A DNA stretch of 64,000 nucleotides from Undibacterium paludis (GCF_022568815.1 NZ_JAKZHX010000001.1:744001-808000); one strand, 5' to 3'; counted from the stretch's first letter, positions 24,905 through 33,625 are shown. The notes: generated by a model from the letters alone, not told the origin. Numbers and translations are program-made.

Positions 24905-25166
24905 GATTAAACTCCATCAAAATTTACCTGAGGTACTTTGCGCCCACACACATGTACCTCAATCGGTAATTATTCGGAATTTAATTTTAAGAACGTTGCT
25001 GATGCAGCTTTGCGTTGTGGGCGCGCAAGCCAACGTGGGTGGCTCTAATCAATGACTTTATTCGTTACCACTAAATATGTCAAGTTTGCACACGACTACC
25101 CAGCAGTGAGGCAAGTCAGCAAGTAATTCAAATGTACGCTGTCCTGCAAAGTCTGAGTGAGATCAC

Positions 25167-26051
25167 CTACTGCTCTAACGTCACACTTTTCACAATCGAT
25201 TCAAATTCAGAGAGTACATCAGGATATTGCTGCGACAAGCAGCGCGCCACAGACTTGTTTTCAAGCATCTTGACCAAGTAACCTCTCGCCAAAACAAGAT
25301 TCAATACGTCGCGGCCATAAGACTGTTCAACCAGTTTGTACTGCGTCTGCAGGCTTCCCATTTCTCTCTCCATTTTTGCGACCTGTTCTTTGGTCACGCC
25401 TGTGAGTTTTTGAGGTTTCTTGCCATCGACCAGGAGATCAACTGGTGTGGCAACCAGCATTGCTTCTGCATATGAGGTTGTCACAACGTTCGCCGATATC
25501 ATTAACTCCACGCATTCAATTTGTCGTGTGGGTTTCATCTTGCGCAGTATCCTGGAGATGTCAGCAGAAAACTGCCTGTCCTTTAATAGTTCTGCTGCCT
25601 CCGGGCAGATCCCTTTCAGCAGGCTCATCTTCTTGAGGATTTGGCTGATGTCCACATTCAGGACTTCTGCCAGGCGCTGAGTAGAAACGCCTCGCTCAAT
25701 TGCCCGTCGTATCATGAAATGCTCTTGTATTGTGGACAGGCGGTTGATCCTGCTGTTGTAGGTATAGCCTTCATCGTCATTGGCCACCAGGCATGGCGCT
25801 ACCTCATAACCGAGATCGCGCAGTGCGACCAGGCGGACATGCCCATCCAACAGCATGTGGTGTTCCGATTTTTTGATGACAGGCGTGACAGACAGCGGTT
25901 CTATCAGGCCGATCTCTTTGATGGATGATAGTATTTGCTTAAATTTTCTGGAACCATCGAGTTCTTTTGGGATATTGCGTGACGGCAGGATGTTGACCAA
26001 CCCCACAGACAATGGCTCCATAGAAAATCCTAATGCGACACCGTCTGGCAT
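25167..26051 (-). CDS. ParB/RepB-like protein (second of a pair)
   Basis: 294 residues. The N-terminal ParB nuclease-like fold is seen (ILSSIKEIGLIEPLSVTPV, then HHMLLDGHVRLVALRDLG), then a ParB helix-turn-helix (GVSTQRLAEVLNVDISQILKKMSLL) and a C-terminal region like plasmid RepB proteins. The start is 2 bases after the stop of the upstream ParB, with GGGGAG before it. In ordinary ParB the first motif carries GERR; here the matching position reads DGHVRL, as in many non-partition ParB-like proteins. No parA is nearby, so a role in the recombinase operon rather than in segregation is likely (inference). Confidence 0.85.
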   Translation of the reverse strand: MPDGVALGFSMEPLSVGLVNILPSRNIPKELDGSRKFKQILSSIKEIGLIEPLSVTPVIKKSEHHMLLDGHVRLVALRDLGYEVAPCLVANDDEGYTYNSRINRLSTIQEHFMIRRAIERGVSTQRLAEVLNVDISQILKKMSLLKGICPEAAELLKDRQFSADISRILRKMKPTRQIECVELMISANVVTTSYAEAMLVATPVDLLVDGKKPQKLTGVTKEQVAKMEREMGSLQTQYKLVEQSYGRDVLNLVLARGYLVKMLENKSVARCLSQQYPDVLSEFESIVKSVTLEQ

Positions 26052-26053
26052 GT

Positions 26054-26950
26054 TCAGCTCCCCGCACTCCAGACACGCTCAGCCAGATAGGTAGGTAAGG
26101 TGTCCAGCCCTTCGGCCCGCAGCAGGTTCGTGAAATTTTCATTTGAGAGCAATTGGCGTAATGCGCCGACTACGAACATGAGCCTGTGCTGCGTCATTTC
26201 AGCTTTCTTGACCATCATGCGCTGGCGCTCTACTTCTTTTTGGTAGGTGCGCACCAGGCTGGAGGTAGTCACATCACTGCGCTTGCGCGACATGCCACGC
26301 TCCAGGGTTCGGCCCAACGAATGACGACACTCAATGACTTTCTTGGCTTCAAATAGCTGTTTTCCTCTGAGCTTGCCCGATTCATAGGCATCCTGCAGCG
26401 CCTTTTGCACTGCTTTGTCATCATCTCCGCCACCGACAATGGCCAGTGCCGCCGTGAGTGGTATCTTGCCTCGCTCAACTGCCACCAATAATCGCTCTTC
26501 CCCACGCTCTAATAGAACAAGGATGCCGTTGACCCATTCTGGCGTGAGGCCGGTTTTGGCAGCGATGGCTTTCTTATCATAGCCTTGATTGCGCAGTGCC
26601 TCTATATTAGAGAGCAATTCTAGCGGGCGGTACTGCCGCCTGGCGATATTTTCAGCCAGACTCATGATGAAAGCGTCTTCATCACTGACAGACACGACCA
26701 ATGCCGGGATATTGGCTTCGCCCAGGGAAATGAAGGCTTTCATGCGCCCCTCGCCGCAGACCAGCAGAAAACGTTCTTCACCGTCCTTGCCAGCGCGAGG
26801 TGTCACGGTGATAGGTTTCTTTAAGCCCAAGGCACGGATATTCTGGATAATGTCTTCAAATATCTTAGTATTGCGTTCTCGGGTATTGAGGATATCGATT
26901 TTATTGATGGGGATCATCCTCAGATCGCCTACAGGCAGGCTTTTACTCAT
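26054..26950 (-). CDS. ParB-like protein (first of a pair)
   Basis: 298 residues with the ParB N-terminal domain (IPINKIDILNTRERN, then IRALGLKKPITVTPR, then FLLVCGEGRMKAFISLG with a GEGRM box) and a helix-turn-helix (GYDKKAIAAKTGLTPEWVNGILVLL). It starts in a 4-base ATGA overlap with the recombinase gene and is followed 2 bases later by a second ParB-like gene. GEGR resembles the CTP-binding GERR box of true ParB. No ParA ATPase is present. The tight coupling implies the two ParB-like proteins work with the recombinase. Confidence 0.87.
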   Translation of the reverse strand: MSKSLPVGDLRMIPINKIDILNTRERNTKIFEDIIQNIRALGLKKPITVTPRAGKDGEERFLLVCGEGRMKAFISLGEANIPALVVSVSDEDAFIMSLAENIARRQYRPLELLSNIEALRNQGYDKKAIAAKTGLTPEWVNGILVLLERGEERLLVAVERGKIPLTAALAIVGGGDDDKAVQKALQDAYESGKLRGKQLFEAKKVIECRHSLGRTLERGMSRKRSDVTTSSLVRTYQKEVERQRMMVKKAEMTQHRLMFVVGALRQLLSNENFTNLLRAEGLDTLPTYLAERVWSAGS

Positions 26951-28512
26951 GCGTACCTCCTTAGCCGAGTTCGCTCTGCCATGCCATAGAGATAATCAAG
27001 GGTATCAAAGCGATAGGTCTCAAATTCCATGGCATTTTGTTCTGCAAGGCTCAAATGCTGGGAACTGAAATCAATGCGCGGCAACAGAAAATAATCCAGA
27101 GACTCTTGATTGCTGCGGTCAAGACGAACGGCGACGGTGACATCAGGTAATAATGAGGCATCAAACCTGACTTTCCAGCGAGTCCGGCCAGAACCCAAAT
27201 TGTGGCAGCGTGCCAGGACGATGGACACCGTGAATTCCCGGTTGACCATGAGCAGGTCTGTGGCAGGATCTCTTAATACCTGACCACCGAGCTGCAGTAT
27301 CTTGGCTTCCGTTTCCATCACAACTTGGGGATGCATGCGGCGAATGAAGCGATTGACTTCCAGATACTGGTAGTCGCGGTCCGGTGTAAAGCCGACCATC
27401 TGGTAGGCGCGCAGCAAACTGCCAAAGCGATACATGTACACGGAAGAGGCTGGCATGCCTTCCATTTCATCAATGATCACGCCTGACAGCATGCCGCGTG
27501 TTTTGTAGAGTGATCGCAGCCTCTCTATTAATTCTTCATCGGAATAGCGGCGTGCTCTCGCACGCATGATGCCCTGGGCGGTATAGAAAATTTCCGTAGG
27601 CACGATAGGGGCAAAGGCATGTTCTTTCCTGATCCACATATCAGGTGTATTGATGACACGTGTTTTTTTGAGTTTGTAGGAAATGCGGTTGTAGACGTTA
27701 TTGCCTATGTATTTTTCATTGGTGAGTACCTCGTGGATGGTGGCTCTGGTCCAGGGCCGGTTGATTTCAGAATAGGTTTGCATGGCGTTGAGGCGGCTGG
27801 CGATTTCTAACTCATTTACGCCTTCATCAATAAACCAGCGATAGATCTGATTGACGATGCGTATTTCGTCGTCAGGACCTGGCATCAAGATGACGCGATC
27901 GGTCTGCAGGCTTTTCTGTTCTCCGCGTTTGAGTTCTCCTTTTGTGGTTCCATGTTGATCGATCAGGATACGCCGCAGTCCATATCCTGCGGGCCCACCT
28001 TGCCTGTATCCCAGTTCTATCAGTCGACATTGTCCAGCAAATACCTTGGCAGAAAGTTCGCGGCTATATTCGCCTGCCATTGCCCGCTTCACGCCTTTGA
28101 CGATGGTGGAAACAGGAGAGCCATCATTTTCAAATTGTTCTGCACAATAGGCGACCTGTATTCCGGCGCGACGGCAGATGTATTCATAATAGGCACTCTC
28201 GTCTGCGTCCTGGAAGCGTCCCCAGCGGCTGACGTCATAGACAAGGATGATGGTGAAGGCGGCATTGCCACTTTCTACATCTTGTATCAGCTGCTGCAGG
28301 GCGAGTCTGCCATCGATGCGCAGACCGCTTTTGCCTTCATCGGCATAGGTTTTAACGATATTGATCCTGCGGTGGGCGGCGTATTCGCGAATTTTTTCGC
28401 GTTGATTGTCTGTTGAATACTGTTGGTGCTCGGTAGACATGCGGACGTATTCTGCAGCTTGGAAGAGGACTGGCTGTACAAATGATCCGAAGCTTTCTTG
28501 ATCTAGTTTCAT
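26947..28512 (-). CDS. large serine recombinase
   Basis: About 521 residues from ATG 28512; the frame is open to a TTG at 28545 and no strong ribosome-binding site decides the start. The resolvase catalytic domain is clear: AAEYVRMSTEHQQYS with catalytic Ser at about residue 26, then VYDVSRWGRF and a following helical arm. A Recombinase domain follows (GPAGYGLRRILI, then the EIRIVNQIYRWFIDEGVNELEIASRLN region, and a NEKYIGNNVYN motif), then a C-terminal extension. Large serine recombinases integrate or excise DNA at specific att sites. Here it is fused in one operon with two ParB-like genes and a zinc-finger gene, an arrangement unlike phage integrases. Confidence 0.9.
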   Translation of the reverse strand: MKLDQESFGSFVQPVLFQAAEYVRMSTEHQQYSTDNQREKIREYAAHRRINIVKTYADEGKSGLRIDGRLALQQLIQDVESGNAAFTIILVYDVSRWGRFQDADESAYYEYICRRAGIQVAYCAEQFENDGSPVSTIVKGVKRAMAGEYSRELSAKVFAGQCRLIELGYRQGGPAGYGLRRILIDQHGTTKGELKRGEQKSLQTDRVILMPGPDDEIRIVNQIYRWFIDEGVNELEIASRLNAMQTYSEINRPWTRATIHEVLTNEKYIGNNVYNRISYKLKKTRVINTPDMWIRKEHAFAPIVPTEIFYTAQGIMRARARRYSDEELIERLRSLYKTRGMLSGVIIDEMEGMPASSVYMYRFGSLLRAYQMVGFTPDRDYQYLEVNRFIRRMHPQVVMETEAKILQLGGQVLRDPATDLLMVNREFTVSIVLARCHNLGSGRTRWKVRFDASLLPDVTVAVRLDRSNQESLDYFLLPRIDFSSQHLSLAEQNAMEFETYRFDTLDYLYGMAERTRLRRYA

Positions 28513-28587
28513 TTGCTTTTTCACCCAATTCCATCTGAATTTCAAGGCTTTGCGACATTTACAACTGGCTGTGATGCAACAACCAAG

Positions 28588-29076
28588 TTAGCAGACGTAT
28601 TGCGCCTTAGCCACGCGTCCTCTCTTTGCAATCATGAAGGAGGATCTTGATTTCTCGGCAGATAGGAGGGAGAGGTAGACAGTCCACGCGTTCTTCTTTG
28701 CAATCATCTGATTGGGTAACAGGATCAGCTGGTAGAAGCCGTTTAGCTCTGAATTGGCTGAATTTGACGCGTCCATCTTTGCAATCAGGCAGGAGCGGTT
28801 TTTATAATTGCGGACCAGTTGTTTGGCGCGATTGTCTTCTGCATATTGGGGATGAGCACTACGATACTGCTTCCAGTAGTCTGGATTACGCTCCAGCCAG
28901 GCCTGATGGGCACGCGCCTGATTGTCGACATAGTCAGGATCGGTGTCGCGCTTGATCTGCTGCCACAGCCTGCGGCGTTCTTGCTGGCAGGCCTTTTTAG
29001 TACAGTAGGTTTGGGCGGGGTTCTGCGGGCGGGGGCTGAAAAGTTGGCCGCATGCGAGGCAGGCTCGATTTTCCAT
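28588..29076 (-). CDS. zinc-finger protein whose 3' end contains a 3-copy DNA repeat
   Basis: 162 residues, with GGGAGG before the ATG. The N-terminus has a Cys4 zinc knuckle (C6, C9, C25, C30: RACLACGQLFSPRPQ, YCTKKACQQERRR). A basic, tryptophan- and tyrosine-rich helical region follows (DPDYVDNQARAHQAWLERNPDYWKQYR). The last 65 residues contain three IAK motifs (LIAKMDAS, MIAKKNAW, MIAKRGRV) encoded by a near-identical DNA repeat. I know proteins of this general build (zinc knuckle plus repeated short motif) beside recombinase/ParB operons, but no function. It is the first gene of the operon. The repeats may matter as DNA rather than as protein. Confidence 0.72.
   Translation of the reverse strand: MENRACLACGQLFSPRPQNPAQTYCTKKACQQERRRLWQQIKRDTDPDYVDNQARAHQAWLERNPDYWKQYRSAHPQYAEDNRAKQLVRNYKNRSCLIAKMDASNSANSELNGFYQLILLPNQMIAKKNAWTVYLSLLSAEKSRSSFMIAKRGRVAKAQYVC
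28611..28788 (-). repeat. three ~23-bp direct repeats, GATTGCAAAGA..GACGCG type
   Basis: On the minus strand: GATTGCAAAGATGGACGCG (end of copy at 28768), GATTGCAAAGAAGAACGCG (28687-28705) and GATTGCAAAGAGAGGACGCG (28614-28633). The GATTGC cores are 81 and 72 bases apart, both multiples of three. The third copy has one extra base, so the ACGCG part is kept while the protein frame around it changes, which suggests selection on DNA or RNA. Confidence 0.75.
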
Positions 29077-29347
29077 AATACCCTCCCAACCAATTACGCC
29101 CTGGTTGAGAGTTTACCAATCTAAGCGGCTGAACGGCATCACTGGATCTTGGCCCTGCAGGGGTCAGATCATCAAAGATCAAATATTGCTTAATTGCAAT
29201 TAATTTAAGGCAAAATACTGATTGCACTAACTCTGACTCGAAAAGAGGCGGATTGCAATAACTTCGACTACAATTAGCACCCTTTCAAAATTTTGCAATC
29301 AGCGCTGAGCCTTTATTTATCGAGTTCTGTGATTGCATTAATTATGA
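29077..29347. promoter_or_regulatory. divergent intergenic region with GATTGCA repeats
   Basis: Between the zinc-finger gene and the methyltransferase. On the plus strand GATTGCACTAACTCTGAC (29220-29237), GATTGCAATAACTTCGAC (29251-29268) and a weaker GATTGCATTAATTATGAA (29331-29348) form a repeat family, and GATTGCAAAA is present inverted at 29291-29300. A TTAATTGCAATTAA palindrome lies at 29190-29203. The shared GATTGCA word links them to the repeats inside the zinc-finger gene. They are candidate binding or recombination sites for the recombinase/ParB proteins. Confidence 0.6.
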
Positions 29348-30082
29348 ATGCCTCCGGATAGCTTGAAAAAAATGGGTCTCTTGTTGGGACCTATTTTTTT
29401 TGAAAATAAGAATTTGAAAATGAAAAATGCAAAAAAAAACAGGCAATTGGTGGGGATAGATTTATTTGCTGGTGCAGGCGGATTTTCCCTAGCCGCTGCA
29501 AATGTTGGAATCAAAATAAAAGCTGCTGTCGAAATGAATCAGCAAGCTTGTAGTACTTACACGCGTAATTTAATTAAAAAAAAACATAACCCTGCTAAAT
29601 TATTTCCATGCGACATTAACGAAATAAAATTAAAAGATTTCTTAAAAGCTGCCGATTTAAAAAAAGAAGAGTGCGATGTACTTATGGGTGGGCCGCCGTG
29701 CCAGGGCTTCTCAACACATAGGATAAATGACGAGGGGGTAGATGATCCACGCAATTCCCTTCTTCTAAGATACTTTGAGTTTGTTCGCCATTTAAAACCA
29801 AAGTTTTTTGTCGTAGAAAATGTACCGGGTCTCTTGTGGAAGCGACATGAGAAGTATCTCAATAAATTTCTGATTGAAGCACGTAAATCAAAATACACAG
29901 TTTATGGACCAACCGTTTTAAATGCACAAGACTTTGGTGTTCCACAAAATAGAAAACGCGTTTTTATCATAGGTGTGAGAAATGACCTTAAATTAAATTT
30001 TGACTGGCCGCCAAAGCCAACTCATTTCTCACCAACTTCGAAAGAAGCTGTCACAGGATCACCTTTGTGGGTATGTACGTAA
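29348..30082 (+). pseudogene. truncated C5-cytosine DNA methyltransferase
   Basis: 244 residues (alternative ATG at 29420 gives 220). The first conserved motifs are intact: motif I DLFAGAGGFS, motif IV GGPPCQGFS with catalytic C118, motif VI ENVPGLL and motif VIII QNRKRVFIIG. The protein then stops after about 20 residues, so the target-recognition domain and motifs IX and X of a normal 330-420-residue enzyme are missing, and no continuation is seen in other frames just downstream. It should be inactive. The break, the adjacent palindromic element and the jump in base composition mark the island edge. Confidence 0.8.
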
Positions 30083-30113
30083 TGGATCGTAAATTGGCAT
30101 AAATTTTTAGACT

Positions 30114-30196
30114 TATGAAATAGACATTTGAACAACCAGTTGCGCTAATGCTGCGCTCCTCATGGTTGGGCTAACTGATTTTAGATTTATTTCATA
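30114..30196. repeat. imperfect palindromic element next to the truncated methyltransferase
   Basis: Outer arms TATGAAATA (30114-30122) and TATTTCATA (30188-30196) enclose inner arms AACAACCA (about 30131-30138) and TGGTTGGG (about 30163-30170). The rest of the 294 bases up to the next gene shows no reading frame. It could be a terminator, a small transposable remnant or part of an island junction. Confidence 0.4.
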
Positions 30197-30376
30197 GCCT
30201 ATAGTAAGAATTTACTATTTTCATCTTCACTCTACACAGTATTTTTTCGACATCTGAATGCCGGACCAAGTCCGGTACGGTGTTTGTCAACGTATAGCAC
30301 GCAAATACCAGCGGCACCATCTCTGCGCGATGCAAAGTAAAAATTCCACAATTCTCCCAAGCCAGCAGCGAGACGC

Positions 30377-31357
30377 TCAAGGCTGTTGCCTTGCAAAGAA
30401 TTCCCAAATCATTTCCGCCCCATTCGGTGCCATCGGCGATGGGCCTAACAAACGGGCGCGGCGGTAGAAAGGTTGCGGCAAGCCATGTCCACCGCCGTGG
30501 ATGGCGACAAGTTCAACTTCGGTTCTGGTATCTTTCTCCCAGCTTATGCGTTCCACATCGACACCTGATATGGTGCTTGTTTGTGCTGTGGGTATGGCTG
30601 TGATCTTGTTCAGGTCTGCGAAATATTGTGCTGATGCGTGTGTGTTGAGTACGTCGCCGCATTTGTAGAACAGGCCTAGCAGGTTCACTTCGCCACCGTT
30701 GTAGGGCACCAGCGGGTCTTTGGTGCCGTTCATGATCATGACGGATGCTGTGCCTGGGCCCGCGGGTTTGCAGCGGAAGTTTTGGGGGACTTGTACGCTG
30801 GCAGATACTGCTGCTACTGCGCGGAAGCGGGTTGGTGATTCCAGGGCGAGGCGTAGTGACATGAAGCCGCCTGCGGATACGCCGGTGGCGAATACGCGAG
30901 TTTTGTCTGTGCCCAGGTCGTTAATGAGTTTGTCTGTCAGGACATTGAGGAAGCCGACGTCGTCGATATCTTTGCCATTGACCTGATAGTCGCCGACCTT
31001 GCCGCAGTCGTTCCAGTCAAAGCTGTAGGATTCGGGGTAGGCGATGGCGAAGCCGTGCTGGTCGGCAAGGCGTTCGAAGCCATAGCCGGTTTCTACGCGT
31101 ATGTCTTCTGCGCTTTGGCCTGAGCCGTGCATGACCAACACCAGGGGTGCGCCTTTGGGCAGGTCACGTGGCACATAGCTGATGTAGGTGCGCTTGATGC
31201 CGCCTGCTTGTATGCTGCCTTTTTGCAGAGCGCCGGACAAGGCGGGGCGAACGGGTGCTGGAGAGTAAATAAAGTAGGCGAACAATGCACCGCACAGTGC
31301 GATGAGGCCAAGCAAACCCAGCAGGCTCCAGGCAAACCAGCGAAGCACTCGTTTCAT
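30377..31357 (-). CDS. PHB depolymerase/LpqC-like esterase
   Basis: 326 residues. An N-terminal membrane anchor or signal (MKRVLRWFAWSLLGLLGLIALCGALFAYF) is followed by an alpha/beta hydrolase of the polyhydroxybutyrate-depolymerase/feruloyl-esterase family. The oxyanion region is VLVMHGSGQSAED, the nucleophile elbow is GVSAGGFMS (catalytic Ser), the acid lies in NGTKDPLVPY and the His in IHGGGHGLPQ. It probably acts in the periplasm on ester substrates. ATG 31357 is the start; it overlaps the stop of a 50-codon ORF (TGATG). This is the first clearly chromosomal gene right of the island. Confidence 0.88.
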   Translation of the reverse strand: MKRVLRWFAWSLLGLLGLIALCGALFAYFIYSPAPVRPALSGALQKGSIQAGGIKRTYISYVPRDLPKGAPLVLVMHGSGQSAEDIRVETGYGFERLADQHGFAIAYPESYSFDWNDCGKVGDYQVNGKDIDDVGFLNVLTDKLINDLGTDKTRVFATGVSAGGFMSLRLALESPTRFRAVAAVSASVQVPQNFRCKPAGPGTASVMIMNGTKDPLVPYNGGEVNLLGLFYKCGDVLNTHASAQYFADLNKITAIPTAQTSTISGVDVERISWEKDTRTEVELVAIHGGGHGLPQPFYRRARLLGPSPMAPNGAEMIWEFFARQQP

Positions 31358-31509
31358 CACGCACCTTCTGTGATTGGGGCGTGCGAAAGGCCATCACTGT
31401 CATTGTGTCCAAACCAGTCATATACGCCTGGCTGAGCATGCGTCAGCGAAAAATCGTCATCGACGCGGCTACGTCCATACTCACATTGCAGTTGTGTGAC
31501 GTTGATCAT
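31357..31509 (-). CDS. possible 50-aa leader ORF coupled to the esterase gene
   Basis: An ORF of 50 codons (MINVTQLQCEYGRSRVDDDF...) whose stop overlaps the esterase start by one base in TGATG, with a moderate GGGAAC about 7 bases before its ATG. The overlap suggests translational coupling, but the sequence has no recognisable family and may be a chance frame. The rest of the space up to the DUF6920 gene (31510-31779) holds no convincing gene. Confidence 0.3.
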   Translation of the reverse strand: MINVTQLQCEYGRSRVDDDFSLTHAQPGVYDWFGHNDSDGLSHAPITEGA

Positions 31510-31779
31510 CAAAGTTCCCGTAGATATCCGTGATTGACGGCCCGCTGTTTTCAACAGTGGGCGTTCTGTATGCGGTATTCATCATTCATGCTTTGCAAGA
31601 AAAGATTCAATTGCAAGGTGTCAGAGTTTATTACTTTTCTGCAAATAAAGATAACTGAAAAATTCGATGGAAGACATCCAGGCAAACCCCGCTCACTGAT
31701 GTTTGATACCCCACAAACAGCGCAATGGGTTTTGCGCATAATCTAAGCCATCTCTTACCTTCTCGCTCACCATATCACT

Positions 31780-32634
31780 ATGACCTGGATTGTATGGGCA
31801 CTACTTGCCCTGCTTGCCGTCACCGCCATCCTGGCTGGCCTTGCCGCCTATGGTGCAGCACGCTGGGCGGGTAAGACGCGGGGCTTGTTGGCGCGGCTGG
31901 AAAGTACGCGCCTGCCGTCCACTGCATCACACTATAGTGCACAGGAAGTTGCCCACCTGCCTGCCCCGGTGGCGCGGTATTTTCGTACTGTGTTGAAAGA
32001 CGGCCAGCCCATCATTTCTGCTGTCAGTGTTGAGCACACTGGCAGCTTTAACCTGAGTGCCACTGGTGAGCAGTGGAAACCGTTTAGGTCGGTGCAGCGG
32101 GTCATCACCCGCAGGCCGGGGTTTGTCTGGGATGCGCGCATTGCCATGGCCCCTGGTGTGGGGGTGTATGTGCATGATGCTTATGTGGGTGGTGAGGGCA
32201 TACTGGCCCCGGCCATCTTGGGTTTGTTGCCGCTGGCGGGCGGGGTTGGTGCGCATGATCTGGCGCGGGCTGAGTTCATGCGTTTTTTTGCCGAGGCGGC
32301 CTGGTACCCTACTGCGCTGCTGCCCAGCCAGGGGGTGTGCTGGCAGGCGGTTGATGCGCAGTCAGCCATTGCCACGCTTGTTGATGGGGCTGTCAGTGCA
32401 AGCATGCTGGTCAGTTTTAACCAGGCCGGGCTGATTGAATCTGTGCGTATTGAGGCGCGTGCTGCGGTGGTGGGTAAGACGGTTGTGTTTATGCCCTGGG
32501 AAGGGCGCTGGTTTAACTATCAGCGGCACAACGATATGTTGGTGCCTTTGAGTGGTGAAGCGGCATGGCTGCATGCTGACGGGCGCAGGCCTTACTGGCG
32601 TGGCAGTATCACCACCCTTGCCTATGAATTTTAG
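31780..32634 (+). CDS. DUF6920 (formerly DUF6544) family protein
   Basis: 284 residues with an N-terminal membrane segment (WIVWALLALLAVTAILAGLAAYGAARW) and then a domain matching the DUF6920/DUF6544 family: VARYFRTVLKDGQP, then HTGSFNLS, WKPFRSVQRVITRRPGFVWDARI, EFMRFFAEAAWYPTALLPS and WEGRWFNYQRHNDMLVP. The AEAAWYPTALLP and WEGRW motifs are the family hallmarks I recognise. Function is unknown. No ribosome-binding site is clear before the ATG. GC content and codon use look chromosomal. Confidence 0.85.
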   Translation: MTWIVWALLALLAVTAILAGLAAYGAARWAGKTRGLLARLESTRLPSTASHYSAQEVAHLPAPVARYFRTVLKDGQPIISAVSVEHTGSFNLSATGEQWKPFRSVQRVITRRPGFVWDARIAMAPGVGVYVHDAYVGGEGILAPAILGLLPLAGGVGAHDLARAEFMRFFAEAAWYPTALLPSQGVCWQAVDAQSAIATLVDGAVSASMLVSFNQAGLIESVRIEARAAVVGKTVVFMPWEGRWFNYQRHNDMLVPLSGEAAWLHADGRRPYWRGSITTLAYEF

Positions 32635-32920
32635 CCTGGCGGCCAGCATGTGCCTTGTCTTAGGTCTTTGATGACCGCTTGACCTGCGCCAGCCTCAACT
32701 TGCCGTTGGATGTAGCAGAGCAATCGCGGTTCAGGCTTCAGATGTGCCACTAGCCCGTCACTACTTTTTTGACCAATGGTGAGACCTTGATGGGTACAGA
32801 CTGCTTCGCTCAAATAGCTGTATATTGTCATGCCAAGCAGCATTTTTGAGCATGTTACCCTCTACGGGCTGTACACCGCTGTCGTTGTGGCGACTGCCAT
32901 GCAGCCATTTGGAGCATTTT

Positions 32921-33475
32921 ATGAAGAACAGAGTCATCACTGCAATTTTGTACGCATTAAGTCTGAACGCTAATGCTGTCGACGCACAGCAGACCGCTGT
33001 TGCGCCGCTTGTGACGATACCTACCCTGGATGTGCCGCGTTACATGGGGACCTGGTATGAACTCGCGAAGTTTGAAAATCGATTCCAAAAGAGTTGCGCG
33101 GGCTTCACCTCGGCAACGTATTCTGCCCTGCCAGACGGTAAGGTGCAGGTCGCAAACCGTTGTCAGGGTGGTGCCGGTGAAGTCATTGAGGCGATTGGGG
33201 AAGCAAGGCAGGTGGGTAATACAAGTTCGCCAAAGTTGAAAGTGCGCTTTGCCCCGGCGTTTCTGTCTTTCTTACCTATGGTGTGGGGGGACTATTGGGT
33301 TATTGATCTGGACAAGGATTACCAATTGGCTGCCGTTAGCGAGGCCAAGCGGGAGTTCTTGTGGATATTATCGCGCACGAAGAAAGTTGATCAAGAGAAG
33401 TACAATGCCCTGATAGCACGTCTTGCGGCGCAGGGGCTCGATGTAGCCAAGTTGGTGCTCACAAAGCAGGAATAA
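32921..33475 (+). CDS. lipocalin family protein (Blc-like)
   Basis: 184 residues from ATG 32921 (GGAG 7-10 bases upstream); the longer upstream frame is rejected. A signal peptide (MKNRVITAILYALSLNANAVDA) without a lipobox cysteine suggests a periplasmic protein. The lipocalin hallmark GTWYELAKF is at about residues 45-53, with further strands NRCQGG and YWVIDLDKDYQLAAVSE and the final WILSRTKK typical of bacterial Blc/apolipoprotein D relatives. These bind fatty acids or lysophospholipids in envelope maintenance. A single gene, followed by a chromosomal repeat. Confidence 0.9.
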   Translation: MKNRVITAILYALSLNANAVDAQQTAVAPLVTIPTLDVPRYMGTWYELAKFENRFQKSCAGFTSATYSALPDGKVQVANRCQGGAGEVIEAIGEARQVGNTSSPKLKVRFAPAFLSFLPMVWGDYWVIDLDKDYQLAAVSEAKREFLWILSRTKKVDQEKYNALIARLAAQGLDVAKLVLTKQE

Positions 33476-33514
33476 GCAAAAGCGCCCACAGCTTGCAGCT
33501 TGCTGTACTGGCCA

Positions 33515-33625
33515 GTTCGTCATTGCCGCTCGGGCGGGTATCCATGTTTGATCAGCTTCGCCTGTTTTTCTGTTTGTGCGGTTGATCAACGATGGGTTCC
33601 CGCTAAAAGCTCGCGCTCATTGCGA
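33515..33625 (+). repeat. dispersed ~110-bp chromosomal repeat, copy 1
   Basis: Contains GGCGGGTATCCAT, TTGATCAGC and GGTTGATCAACGATGG, ending TTCCCGCT. An inverted copy of the same unit lies at 35037-35145. Both ends carry the CCCGC/GCGGG dyad common in betaproteobacterial intergenic repeats. Confidence 0.75.

Noticed and set aside
25167..26950. Plasmid or chromosome partition locus (parAB)
   Set aside because: Two ParB-like genes occur but no ParA ATPase, no parS-like array and no replication gene; they are coupled to a recombinase instead.
28611..28788. CRISPR array
   Set aside because: Only three imperfect repeats with unequal spacing (72 and 81), inside a coding gene, and no cas genes anywhere in the window.
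31534..31746. 70-codon plus-strand ORF before the DUF6920-like gene
   Set aside because: Poor start context and composition typical of a chance frame.
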